From: an uncultured Collinsella sp.
GTDB lineage: Bacteria; Actinomycetota; Coriobacteriia; Coriobacteriales; Coriobacteriaceae
DNA length: 11,585 bases
Direction: 5' to 3'
Assembly: GCA_900764025.1 (NCBI GenBank)
Contig: CAAFMM010000271.1
Span: 1 to 11,585, forward strand
In this document: positions 1 through 6,277 of the stretch, one piece after another
Position numbering within the stretch: position 1 is the stretch's first letter
Layout: every line of letters begins with the position of its first letter
Notes under the pieces: model-generated
The model's input: only the letters and a program-made list of their open reading frames with translations
Databases searched by the model: none
Told to the model about the DNA's origin: nothing
Position numbers and translations under genes: made by a program

Positions 1-359
1 AAGTCGGGGCCGCGACCCTCGTCCGCCTGGGCGATAGCGGCGCAGGCGTCCTTGATCTGCTCGACGCCATCGGTGAACGTCGTGGGCAGCCAGCTGGTGG
101 TACCGCGACGGGCGAGCTCGGTCGAGCTGATATCGATGCCCTCGGGATCGTTATCGGTAGTTGAGTGGTTGTAGAAGCCATGGATGTGAGTATCGACCAT
201 ACCCGGCGCGATCCACGATCCCGTGTAGTCCTTAATCTCGCAAGAGGGCTCGTCGGCCTGCCAGGCACCAAAGACGCCATCCTCGACCATAAGATAGCCG
301 CCCAGTTGCGGGCCTGCCGGCAAGAAGAACTTGTCAGCCTTAATTGCGTACGTGCTCAT
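1..359 (-). CDS. nagA: N-acetylglucosamine/N-acetylgalactosamine-6-phosphate deacetylase, N-terminal part (cut by window edge)
   Basis: This is the first 119 codons of an amidohydrolase; the rest lies beyond position 1. NagA/AgaA enzymes are cytoplasmic and remove the acetyl group from GlcNAc-6-P or GalNAc-6-P, giving the amino-sugar phosphate and acetate. The visible part has the family layout: a small beta-sandwich start, then IAPGMVDTHIHG at residues 50-61, whose H58 and H60 form the amidohydrolase HxH metal motif, followed by the PTTFTD segment around residues 92-97. The ATG at 359 is chosen because AAGGAG sits five bases upstream. The gene follows the AgaS-type gene and its terminator, so it probably has its own promoter; TATAAG on the minus strand near 400-405 is a weak candidate -10. 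A small dyad, TGCTT-CTA-AAGCA, lies at 370-382 just above the ribosome binding site. The split between GlcNAc-6-P and GalNAc-6-P specificity cannot be read from this fragment. Confidence 0.88.
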   Translation of the reverse strand, partial: MSTYAIKADKFFLPAGPQLGGYLMVEDGVFGAWQADEPSCEIKDYTGSWIAPGMVDTHIHGFYNHSTTDNDPEGIDISSTELARRGTTSWLPTTFTDGVEQIKDACAAIAQADEGRGPD

Positions 360-419
360 ATGCACTCCTTGCTTCTAAAGCAGTTGACTGTGGTGATGCT
401 TATACCCAGCACACGTAAA

Positions 420-458
420 ACAAAAAGCGCCCGCCCGCCGTTATGAGCGGACGGGCGC
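420..458 (-). terminator. Intrinsic terminator after the AgaS-type gene
   Basis: The arms 427-438 and 447-458 form a GC-rich 12-base stem with one mismatch, GCGCCCGCCCGC against GCGGACGGGCGC, around an eight-base loop. On the minus strand the stem is followed by TTTTTGTTTT. It lies about 20 bases past the stop codon of the isomerase gene and separates it from nagA. Confidence 0.85.
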
Positions 459-476
459 CCTTACAGGGGGACGCGA

Positions 477-1643
477 TTAAGCGGTGAAGGGGTGAATCGT
501 CACGCCCTTAACCACGCGGTTGACCGTGCCGGTGGGGCTCGGCGTATCGGGCGTGTTGCCCACGCGGACGGAGTTAAGCAGGCTGATGGCCTGGGCAAAC
601 ATCACGAACGGCAGAGCAAGGTAGCCCTCGGGAAGTGCCTCGTAGCCCTTAAAGGTGAAGGACTCACCCTCATAGACGGTGGCACCTTCCTGCTGAACGG
701 CGACGGTGTGCTGAGCGATCTTGTCGCCACCGATCTCGTTGAGGATGTCGATGTCGTACTGACGGGTGTAGGCGTCGTTGTTGACGAACACGAAGACGAG
801 CGTCTTATCGTCGACGAAGGACTTGGGTCCGTGACGATAGCCCATGGAAGTGTCGTAAGAAGTGGCAACCAGGCCGTGAGCAAGCTCGAGAATCTTAAGC
901 TGGCTCTCCTGAGCAAGGCCGTCAAAGGAGCCGGAGCCCAGGTAGGTCACGCGGTTGAAGTCGCCAGCGAGGTAATCGGCGACCTCGGACTCGCGAGCGA
1001 TAACCTCCTCGCCCATCTTGGCGATGGTCTCGACCCACTCGGCCTTCTGCTCGTCAGAGGCAGTGTCGAAAATAAGGGTGGAGAGCAGGGTCATGCAGGA
1101 ATAAGAACCGGTCATGGCGAAGCCCTTGTCGTTGGCGCGCGGAATGAGCAGCGTCAGCGCATTGGGATCATCGGCAGACTCGACGGCGAGCTTGCCCTCG
1201 GGAGCGCAGGTGATGTTGAGGAACTTGACGTTGTGGACGAGCTCCTTGGCAACGGCAACGGCGGCAAGGCTCTCGGGGCTGTTGCCAGAGCGGGCAAAGG
1301 AAACCACGAGCGTGGGATCCTCGGCGCGCAGGAAGTCGCGCGGAGCGCTCACGATGTCGGTCGTGGCGATGGGCTTAAAGTCGTAGAGATCAGTGTTGCC
1401 AGCGTGACGCAGGTACGGGGCGCAGGTATCGCCAACGTAGTCGGACGTACCGGCACCGGTGAAGACAACGGACAGACGACCCTCGCCCATAGCGCGAGCC
1501 TCGGCCAGGAAGGCCTCGATAGCCTCCTTGTTCTCGCGATAGATGTTGAGCGTATCACGCCAAAGCTCGGGCTGCTGAGCAATCTCGGCCGTGGTGATCT
1601 GGGCGCCGAGCTCGGTGAGCTCCTCGACACTCTTCTCGAACAT
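477..1643 (-). CDS. agaS: AgaS-type SIS-domain sugar-phosphate isomerase/deaminase
   Basis: A 388-residue cytoplasmic protein, close to the usual AgaS length of about 385. It carries two SIS (sugar isomerase) domains. The first has the phosphosugar-binding loop GAGTSDYVG (residues 63-71) and SFARSGNSPES (115-125). The second has LGSGSFDGLAQES (235-247) and RHGPKSFVDD (270-279). The C-terminal NTPDTPSPTGTVNRVVKGV (363-381) is typical of AgaS rather than GlmS. E. coli AgaS acts as a galactosamine-6-phosphate deaminase/isomerase giving tagatose-6-P; that role here is inferred from the family, the adjacent deacetylase and the PTS operon. A glucosamine-6-P deaminase role is the alternative, since no NagB is visible. 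The ATG at 1643 has GAGAGG eight bases upstream. A TATAAT box and a GntR-type operator precede the gene, and an intrinsic terminator follows it, so it is probably a single-gene transcript. Confidence 0.88.
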   Translation of the reverse strand: MFEKSVEELTELGAQITTAEIAQQPELWRDTLNIYRENKEAIEAFLAEARAMGEGRLSVVFTGAGTSDYVGDTCAPYLRHAGNTDLYDFKPIATTDIVSAPRDFLRAEDPTLVVSFARSGNSPESLAAVAVAKELVHNVKFLNITCAPEGKLAVESADDPNALTLLIPRANDKGFAMTGSYSCMTLLSTLIFDTASDEQKAEWVETIAKMGEEVIARESEVADYLAGDFNRVTYLGSGSFDGLAQESQLKILELAHGLVATSYDTSMGYRHGPKSFVDDKTLVFVFVNNDAYTRQYDIDILNEIGGDKIAQHTVAVQQEGATVYEGESFTFKGYEALPEGYLALPFVMFAQAISLLNSVRVGNTPDTPSPTGTVNRVVKGVTIHPFTA

Positions 1644-1682
1644 TTCTAATACCTCTCTCTAGAAGTAATCCTCTGACGTGCA

Positions 1683-1688
1683 ATTATA
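1683..1688 (-). promoter_or_regulatory. -10 box of the AgaS-type gene promoter
   Basis: On the minus strand this reads TATAAT, about 40 bases upstream of the start codon. No good -35 hexamer lies 16-18 bases further upstream; that position is occupied by the operator dyad at 1705-1718. A repressor bound there should block polymerase, and an activator-like arrangement cannot be excluded. Confidence 0.6.
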
Positions 1689-1697
1689 CACTTCGGT

Positions 1698-1718
1698 TGG
1701 TTATCTGGTAGTAACCAG
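1698..1718. promoter_or_regulatory. GntR/HutC-type operator, site 1 (upstream of the AgaS-type gene)
   Basis: CTGGTAGTAACCAG at 1705-1718 is a perfect dyad with five-base arms and a four-base spacer. The TGGT-N4-ACCA form matches the known operator type of amino-sugar HutC regulators such as DasR and NagR/YvoA. An extra direct half-site TGGT lies at 1698-1701. The site overlaps the -35 region of the isomerase promoter, and nearly the same sequence recurs at the PTS promoter. Binding by the GntR protein encoded next door is inferred. Confidence 0.7.
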
Positions 1719-1757
1719 TTAAATGCAAAGAATCATCATATGGAAACGATGCGGACA

Positions 1758-2489
1758 CTAGTTGCTACGCTGGTGGTAAACCTTGTATTTAAACTGATCG
1801 GCACGAGCAACCGAGAGTGTATACTCCACAACCTCGTTTGACTCGTTATACGTAGTCCTGACCAAATCGAGCACAGGCGAGCCCTCGACAATTCCCAAAA
1901 GGTGGGCGTCGGTGGGACGGGCTATGCTCGCATAGAACTCCTCTTCGGCCACGCGAATCTTTTGCTGAAAGTCTTGCTCAATCACATCGTAAAGCGGCTT
2001 ACGCTCCAGCAGTGGTCGCTTTAGGGACAGAAATTGACGAACCGGTAGATAGCTGCGTTCGACCATCATGGGCATGTTATCGGCAGAACGAAGGCGCTTA
2101 AGCTTAAAAATGCGATCACCGATACGCAATCCCATATGCTCGGCCAGATTCTTATCGGCCTCCATCTCGCAAAACTCGAGAATCGTGGTCTCGGGGTCGC
2201 GACCCATCGCGCGCATCTGCTCGGTAAAGCTGTAGGACTGCATAAGATTGGTTGCTTTTGCCGAACGGTCGGTCACAAAGGTACCGCGACCGTGCTGCCG
2301 AACCACCAGTCCTAAACGCTCCAGTTCCTGCAGAGCCAGGCGTACCGTAGTGCGCGAGAGACCATAGCGCTCCGAAAGTTCGCGCTCGGAAGGAATCATG
2401 TCACCGGCGCGATATTCATGGTCGATCTTTTCGGTCAGAATATCGACCAGCTGATCGTACAGCGGTTGCTTACGCGCTCCGATCGCCAT
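1758..2489 (-). CDS. GntR family regulator, HutC subfamily (HTH plus UTRA)
   Basis: A 243-residue transcription factor. The winged helix-turn-helix spans about residues 9-73, with the signature IPSERELSERYGLSRTTVR at 32-50 and the wing RQHGRGTFV at 64-72. A UTRA effector-binding domain fills about residues 95-235, as in DasR, NagR and PhnF, which usually sense a phosphorylated sugar. The start at 2489 has a strong GGGAGGAT ribosome binding site. The gene lies between the PTS operon terminator and the isomerase gene, all on the same strand. TGGTAGTAACCA dyads at both neighbouring promoters fit the operator type of this subfamily. The likely role is repression of the amino-sugar genes, relieved by an amino-sugar phosphate; this is inferred. 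Its own promoter at 2539-2568 lacks the TGGT dyad but overlaps a different inverted repeat, so autoregulation through the same motif is not supported. Confidence 0.9.
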   Translation of the reverse strand: MAIGARKQPLYDQLVDILTEKIDHEYRAGDMIPSERELSERYGLSRTTVRLALQELERLGLVVRQHGRGTFVTDRSAKATNLMQSYSFTEQMRAMGRDPETTILEFCEMEADKNLAEHMGLRIGDRIFKLKRLRSADNMPMMVERSYLPVRQFLSLKRPLLERKPLYDVIEQDFQQKIRVAEEEFYASIARPTDAHLLGIVEGSPVLDLVRTTYNESNEVVEYTLSVARADQFKYKVYHQRSN

Positions 2490-2527
2490 CCTATCCTCCC
2501 TTTTGCTCGAATTCGGCTAACTACCTA

Positions 2528-2568
2528 GGGTGTTATGCATTATCAGTCTGCAACACCCGAATCATCAA
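2528..2568 (-). promoter_or_regulatory. Promoter of the GntR gene, overlapped by an inverted repeat
   Basis: On the minus strand TTGATG (2568-2563) and GATAAT (2544-2539) are separated by 18 bases, a reasonable sigma-70-like promoter, with the transcript expected to start near 2532. A seven-base inverted repeat, GGGTGTT at 2528-2534 and AACACCC at 2552-2558, brackets the -10 box and could be an operator. Confidence 0.5.
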
Positions 2569-2608
2569 GAAAACAAAAGCCGCGTGCTCGAAAGAGCGCG
2601 CGGCTTTT
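2568..2608 (-). terminator. Intrinsic terminator of the PTS operon
   Basis: The arms 2575-2589 and 2594-2608 pair over 15 bases (one G-T pair) around a four-base loop. On the minus strand the stem is followed by a T-rich tract, TTTTGTTTTCTT counting the end of the stem. It lies about 65 bases beyond the EIID stop codon and directly upstream of the GntR promoter. Confidence 0.88.
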
Positions 2609-2632
2609 AACATACACATGGCTTAAGGGGTC

Positions 2633-2661
2633 GGGGTGTGAGCCGCGTAGGGACACACCCC
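2633..2661 (-). other. Hairpin just after the EIID stop codon
   Basis: GGGGTGTG (2633-2640) and CACACCCC (2654-2661) form a perfect eight-base stem around a 13-base loop, 13 bases past the EIID stop. It has no T-tract, so it is unlikely to be the terminator itself; the real one follows at 2568-2608. It may protect the 3' end of the message. Confidence 0.4.
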
Positions 2662-2674
2662 TCAAGCTAGAGCC

Positions 2675-3757
2675 TTACCAGATGCTCGGCCAGAGACCAA
2701 GCGGGCCAGCGCCCAGGATGCCCAGTACGAAGAGCAGGAGAATGCCCTTGGTCGGGGTCCAGCTGTGCTTAGCGAACATATAGTAAAGCAGCAGCGTAAG
2801 CATAAGCGGGACAAGCTTCGGGACGATGGTGTTGAGGGTGTCGGCAACAGAGAAGTTGACCGGATCCTCGGTAACGGTGCCGTAGGTCACGGACTCCATG
2901 CCGTTGCCCAGATCGGTGACGCCGCACTCGACAGCGTTGCCGTCGGCATCGGAAGCGGTAAGGGCGTTGCCGTCCTTATCGGTCATGGCGATGGTACCGG
3001 CCTCAGCGGTCTCGGTATCGATGCCCTCCATACCGGTGAAGTTCTCGGCCTCCTTCTCGGAGACGATCACGGTAGTAGCGGAGAGACCACGAGTGGTGCC
3101 GTTGGGGATCTGGAGGTTGATCTGGGTGCCACCCATGGTGACGACCAGGCAACCGACGACGAAGACGCCCATGATGGAAGCAGCACGCGTGAAGGCCTGC
3201 ATATTGGCGGTCAGAGCGTCAATAGCGCTGGTGCCGAGCTTATAGGACCAGTTCATGAGCCAGAAGCGCAGGGCGAACTGGACGGCGTTGAAGATCACCA
3301 GGAAGATGATCGGCGCAGCGGCGTTGCCGTTGATGGCCATGTTGGAGGTGATGCCGGCCGTGATAGGCACGAGCGTCAGCCAGAACAGGGCGTCACCGAT
3401 ACCACCGAGCGGGCCCATTGCGGCGACGCGGACGGCACGGATCGTGGGGATGTCAACCTTGTTCTGCTCGAGCGAAAGCACGATGCCCATAACAAAGGTG
3501 ACAAGGAACGGGTGGGTGTTGAAGAACTCCAGGTTGTGGCTCATGGAAGCCGCGAGGTCGTTCTTGTTGGTGTGGATCTTCTCCAGACCGGGGAGGATGG
3601 AGTAGAGCCAGCCGGCGGCCTGCATACGCTCGTAGTTGAACGATGCCTGCAGGAAGCAGGAGCGCCAAGCCATCTTGTTGAGGGTCTTCTGGTCGAGCTG
3701 CGGAGCAGGAGTGAGATCCTCGTAGTGCTCCGGGATCACATACTCATTAGATGCCAT
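2675..3757 (-). CDS. PTS mannose-family transporter subunit IID, with a large loop insertion
   Basis: A 360-residue membrane subunit that pairs with EIIC to form the sugar channel of a mannose/fructose/N-acetylhexosamine PTS. Family marks include the N-terminal WRSCFLQASFNYERMQAAGW (31-50), the HNLEFFNTHPF segment (74-84), MGPLGGIGDALFW (114-126) and the hydrophobic C-terminal segments at about 314-350. Usual EIID length is near 270-305; the excess is an Asp/Glu/Gly/Thr-rich stretch at about residues 218-300, just before the conserved IVPKLVPLMLTL. The start at 3757 is preferred because GGAGGTGA lies 11 bases upstream and the ATG overlaps the EIIC stop by 11 bases; an upstream ATG at 3790 would add 11 residues. 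Translation is probably coupled to EIIC. It is the last gene of the PTS operon. Sugar specificity cannot be read directly and is inferred from the neighbouring deacetylase and AgaS. Confidence 0.9.
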   Translation of the reverse strand: MASNEYVIPEHYEDLTPAPQLDQKTLNKMAWRSCFLQASFNYERMQAAGWLYSILPGLEKIHTNKNDLAASMSHNLEFFNTHPFLVTFVMGIVLSLEQNKVDIPTIRAVRVAAMGPLGGIGDALFWLTLVPITAGITSNMAINGNAAAPIIFLVIFNAVQFALRFWLMNWSYKLGTSAIDALTANMQAFTRAASIMGVFVVGCLVVTMGGTQINLQIPNGTTRGLSATTVIVSEKEAENFTGMEGIDTETAEAGTIAMTDKDGNALTASDADGNAVECGVTDLGNGMESVTYGTVTEDPVNFSVADTLNTIVPKLVPLMLTLLLYYMFAKHSWTPTKGILLLFVLGILGAGPLGLWPSIW

Positions 3758-4547
3758 CTTCGAAGTCACCTCCGTCAGAAACAGCTGCACCCTTCAGCTC
3801 GGTCTGCTGCTGGAAGTCCCAGAAAGCGATGCCGAAGCCGATGAGAGCGAGGATGAGCAGAGCAGGGGTTGCCAGAGATTCGTTGGCAACGGTGATGAGC
3901 GCGAGGCCAAAGCCCATGAGGAAGAAGCCCCACATATCGCGGTTCATCATAACCTTGAGCAGGACGGCGAAGCCGACGAAGCGCATCATGCCGCCTGCAG
4001 CGGACAGACCGGTCTGCAGCCAAGTCGGGATGGCGGAAGCGATGGTCTGACCGATGGTGGCGCCAGCGATGAAGAACAGGGTGACGACGACGGCGAAAAT
4101 CAGGCCGAGCAGAGCCATGGCGAAGTAGTTCAGACGCTCGATACCCTTGGTGTCAGCGTTGTGAGCCATGTTGTCCGCGGAAGACATGAGCGGCGACATA
4201 AGTGTGAAGACCAGGGTAACGCCGAGCTGACCAAGCAGAGCGAACGGAATGGCAAGGCCGACTGCCGCGTTGGGCTCGAGGCCCGTAGCGATAGCGAGAA
4301 TGGCTGCCATGATGCCGCCGATGACGGCGTTAGGCGGCTGAGCGCCTCCGATCGGCATGTTGCCGATCGTCATGAGCTGATAGGTACCACCCACGAGAAG
4401 ACCGGTGTTGAGGTCGCCAAGGATAAGACCGATGACGGCGCCGGTGACGATGGGCTGATAGAGAGACTCGAGGAAGTCAAACTGGTCGATTGCCGCGATG
4501 AACGTAACAACGAAGACCAGGGCGACCTGAATGATCGAGTATTCCAT
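3747..4547 (-). CDS. PTS mannose-family transporter subunit IIC
   Basis: A 266-residue polytopic membrane protein of normal family length. It begins with a hydrophobic helix at about residues 4-20, then FDFLESLYQPIVTGAVIGLI, and carries the characteristic GDLNTGLLVGGTYQLMTIG segment (44-62) followed by GGAQPPNAVIGGIMA (67-81). Several further hydrophobic segments run to about residue 240, and the tail is charged. With EIID it forms the transmembrane sugar pathway, receiving phosphate from EIIB. The start at 4547 has a very strong AAAGGAGGAG ribosome binding site. There are 90 bases between the EIIB stop and this start, the longest gap in the operon, containing a small hairpin. Homologues of this class include AgaC/AgaW and ManY; which sugar is carried is inferred only from context. 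Confidence 0.92.
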   Translation of the reverse strand: MEYSIIQVALVFVVTFIAAIDQFDFLESLYQPIVTGAVIGLILGDLNTGLLVGGTYQLMTIGNMPIGGAQPPNAVIGGIMAAILAIATGLEPNAAVGLAIPFALLGQLGVTLVFTLMSPLMSSADNMAHNADTKGIERLNYFAMALLGLIFAVVVTLFFIAGATIGQTIASAIPTWLQTGLSAAGGMMRFVGFAVLLKVMMNRDMWGFFLMGFGLALITVANESLATPALLILALIGFGIAFWDFQQQTELKGAAVSDGGDFEDGI

Positions 4548-4600
4548 CTTGCTCCTCCTTTCAAAATGTATGTACGCACTTTGGATATCACGTACAGAAC

Positions 4601-4620
4601 GTCAGGGTTTCACTCCTGAC
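4601..4620 (-). other. Small intercistronic hairpin between EIIB and EIIC
   Basis: GTCAGG at 4601-4606 pairs with CCTGAC at 4615-4620 around an eight-base loop in the 90-base gap between the two genes. No T-tract follows on the minus strand, so it does not look like a terminator. It might mark an RNA processing or stabilising site, which is speculative. Confidence 0.3.
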
Positions 4621-4637
4621 AACGTGGATCACGAGGA

Positions 4638-5120
4638 TTACGAGAAGAGCTTGCTCGTGTCCTCAACAGGCGTGCTCGGAACGCGCCTGATCTCCAACTC
4701 CACCCCCAATTCCTGCAGCTCTTTAAACGCAGCGACATCCTCGTCGTTAACTGCGACGGAGGTGGCGACTTGGCGCTTTCCTTCCGACATGTGCATGTTG
4801 CCGATGTTTACCTTCTTTATAGGCACACCGCCCTTGACGAGCGTAAGCACGTCTTCCGGTGTTTCGGCCACGATGAAGATCTTCTGGCGCGGGCTCGCCT
4901 TGCCAATGACGTCGATGGTCTTCTGCAGGGAGAAGAAACGCGTAGCGACGCCGGCGGGAGCGGCCATCTTCATGAGGTTCTGGCGCATGGTGTTGGACGC
5001 CACGTCGTCGTTGGCGACGAGGATGAGGTTGGAGCCCAGGGTGGAGTTCCACTGGGTAGCAACCTGACCATGAACCAGTCGGTTATCGATGCGGGTAAGA
5101 AGAATGTTGGGTTCTGCCAT
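4638..5120 (-). CDS. PTS mannose-family transporter subunit IIB
   Basis: A 160-residue cytoplasmic phosphotransfer protein of normal length. The family signature RIDNRLVHGQVATQW at residues 10-24 contains the phosphorylated histidine, H17. The segment VPIKKVNIGNMHMSEGKRQV at about 99-118 is also typical of the AgaV/ManL IIB fold. It accepts phosphate from EIIA and passes it to the incoming sugar at the EIIC-EIID channel. The start at 5120 follows AAAGGAAG at about nine bases. It lies 36 bases downstream of the YajC-like gene. It is a free-standing IIB rather than an IIAB fusion, as in the Aga and glycosaminoglycan-type PTS systems. Confidence 0.93.
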   Translation of the reverse strand: MAEPNILLTRIDNRLVHGQVATQWNSTLGSNLILVANDDVASNTMRQNLMKMAAPAGVATRFFSLQKTIDVIGKASPRQKIFIVAETPEDVLTLVKGGVPIKKVNIGNMHMSEGKRQVATSVAVNDEDVAAFKELQELGVELEIRRVPSTPVEDTSKLFS

Positions 5121-5156
5121 GTTGATCAGCTTCCTTTCGATATTTGCTGACGACAG

Positions 5157-5438
5157 TTACTTGATCTCCTGAATCGCGTAACGCGAAACATCTACGACGG
5201 CTCCGGATCGGACTTTGATCTGGACCTTCTCGCCTTCGATGCCTTTGACGGTTCCGTAGATACCGCCGGCGAAAAGAACCTCCTGACCCGGCTTGAGCTC
5301 GGTATGCAGCTCCTTGAAGTACTTCTGCTTCTTCTTCATGTTGATTTGCGACCAGATGGTGTAAATCAAGCCCATGATGACAAGCAGGCCTAAAAGGGCG
5401 ACCGAGGAGCTCAGGACGTTGGCTCCGAAATCGGCCAT
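5157..5438 (-). CDS. YajC-like small membrane protein inside the PTS operon
   Basis: A 93-residue protein with one transmembrane helix at about residues 8-28, a basic stretch KKKQKYFKELH (35-45), and the YajC-fold segment LKPGQEVLFAGGIYGTVKGI (48-67) followed by VQIKVRSGAVVDVSRYAI. Classical YajC is an accessory subunit of the SecDF-YajC translocon, and its gene normally sits near secD or tgt. Here it lies between EIIA and EIIB. Its ATG overlaps the EIIA stop as TAATG, so translation is almost certainly coupled and the gene is a true operon member. Streptococcal glycosaminoglycan PTS clusters also carry a yajC-like gene, which suggests a specialised paralogue tied to this transporter type. 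Its role there is unproven; it might help insert or stabilise the EIIC-EIID membrane complex. Whether this genome has a second, sec-linked yajC cannot be seen. Confidence 0.82.
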   Translation of the reverse strand: MADFGANVLSSSVALLGLLVIMGLIYTIWSQINMKKKQKYFKELHTELKPGQEVLFAGGIYGTVKGIEGEKVQIKVRSGAVVDVSRYAIQEIK

Positions 5439-5881
5439 TAGATGCCGTCCTCGTCGCCGAAGATATCCTCTTCCTCGGAGCCGGCAACGGATGCGACCGT
5501 CTGGGCGGTGATGCCCGTCTGGCCAACGGTCACGGCCTGCTCGCCAAGCTCGGCGAGCGTGGCATTGCCGCGGAGGAACAGAAGCTCAATAACCATGGGA
5601 AGGTTGGTGCCGGTCAGAACCTCGACGTTGTCGACATCCTGGGCAATCATCATCGACTGGTTGAACGGGGTGCCGCCAAGCAGGTCGGTAAAGACAAGCA
5701 CGCCATCGCACTCCTCGCGCATGGCGGTAATAGCGGCGCGGAGATCCTCACCGTAGGATGCGGCCTGGTCGCCCTCAAAAGGAACGACGGTAAAAGCAGG
5801 CTGGTCGCCGGCAACCATAGCGATAGCGCTTGCAAGGCCGGGTGCGAACTGTCCATGACCGGTAAGAATAAAGCCAACCAT
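5438..5881 (-). CDS. PTS mannose-family transporter subunit IIA
   Basis: A 147-residue cytoplasmic phosphocarrier and the first gene of the PTS operon. Family marks are the N-terminal GFILTGHGQFAPGL with the phosphorylated H9, and FTDLLGGTPFN at residues 64-74 containing the conserved aspartate D66 near the active site. The core ends at about residue 130 and is followed by an acidic tail, SEEEDIFGDEDGI. It takes phosphate from HPr and gives it to EIIB. The start at 5881 is preceded by GGAAGGGA. The stop overlaps the start of the YajC-like gene by one base. The leader from the probable transcription start to this ATG is about 140 bases and includes an operator-like dyad at 5998-6011. Confidence 0.93.
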   Translation of the reverse strand: MVGFILTGHGQFAPGLASAIAMVAGDQPAFTVVPFEGDQAASYGEDLRAAITAMREECDGVLVFTDLLGGTPFNQSMMIAQDVDNVEVLTGTNLPMVIELLFLRGNATLAELGEQAVTVGQTGITAQTVASVAGSEEEDIFGDEDGI

Positions 5882-5981
5882 TCAAATTTCCCTTCCGAAG
5901 GTGTGTACAATCTGAGTCCGATGATTTTCGGAAGCCAGCGGGCACTCGCCCTTAAAGCTTCTTAGAAAGCGTTCTTTGAAG

Positions 5982-6011
5982 ACCAGTGGTTTCTAAACTG
6001 GTAGTAACCAC
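5982..6011. promoter_or_regulatory. GntR/HutC-type operator, site 2 (PTS operon)
   Basis: CTGGTAGTAACCAC at 5998-6011 matches site 1 at 13 of 14 positions, keeping the same AGTA spacer and the full TGGT-N4-ACCA core. Additional half-sites form ACCAGTGGT at 5982-5990. The dyad lies about 10-23 bases downstream of the predicted PTS transcription start, where a bound repressor would act as a roadblock. Regulation by the neighbouring GntR protein is inferred. Confidence 0.65.
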
Positions 6012-6027
6012 GTGACGTGTTGTTGTC

Positions 6028-6036
6028 ACTATATCA
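6028..6036 (-). promoter_or_regulatory. Candidate extended -10 promoter of the PTS operon
   Basis: On the minus strand the sequence reads TGATATAGT, an extended -10 element with one mismatch from TGnTATAAT. No clear -35 hexamer is visible 16-18 bases upstream. Its placement directly above operator site 2 supports it; other starts in this AT-rich region are possible. Confidence 0.45.
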
Positions 6037-6277
6037 CCCCAGAAGAGGTCGCTTTCGTTGATTCATACGGTAAAACGTTTTTGCACCGCTCACGGTGATA
6101 AATCGACCGTTTACCGGTCGTTAACACTTCTACCTGCGGTTTTGAAACCGTTTCGAAATGCTTTGGCAAAAAATCGGATCTTTTCCTGTGTCTAAACAAC
6201 GCAGGGCGGCTAAAAATAGCGTGTAGAAAAATTGCAGGTCATTGTGAAGATATGTGAATTGGTCTTTTTGACTTAAT

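Noticed and set aside
492..1649. Long plus-strand open frame (385 codons) opposite the AgaS-type gene
   Set aside because: It mirrors the real gene in a high-GC sequence; its translation has low-complexity Gly/Val/Asp/Leu composition, no ribosome binding site and no recognisable motif, while the minus frame has clear SIS motifs.
2765..3844. Plus-strand open frame (359 codons) opposite EIID
   Set aside because: The composition is the typical antisense shadow (rich in Gly, Asp, Glu, His, Arg) and no start signal is present; the opposite strand encodes a conserved transporter subunit.
6141..6157. Catabolite-repression (cre) site at TGAAACCGTTTCGA
   Set aside because: It matches TGWAANCGNTNWCA at 12 of 14 positions but its centre of symmetry is shifted from that of a true cre, and it overlaps a better CGGTTTTGAAACCG dyad; recorded only as one of several dyads.
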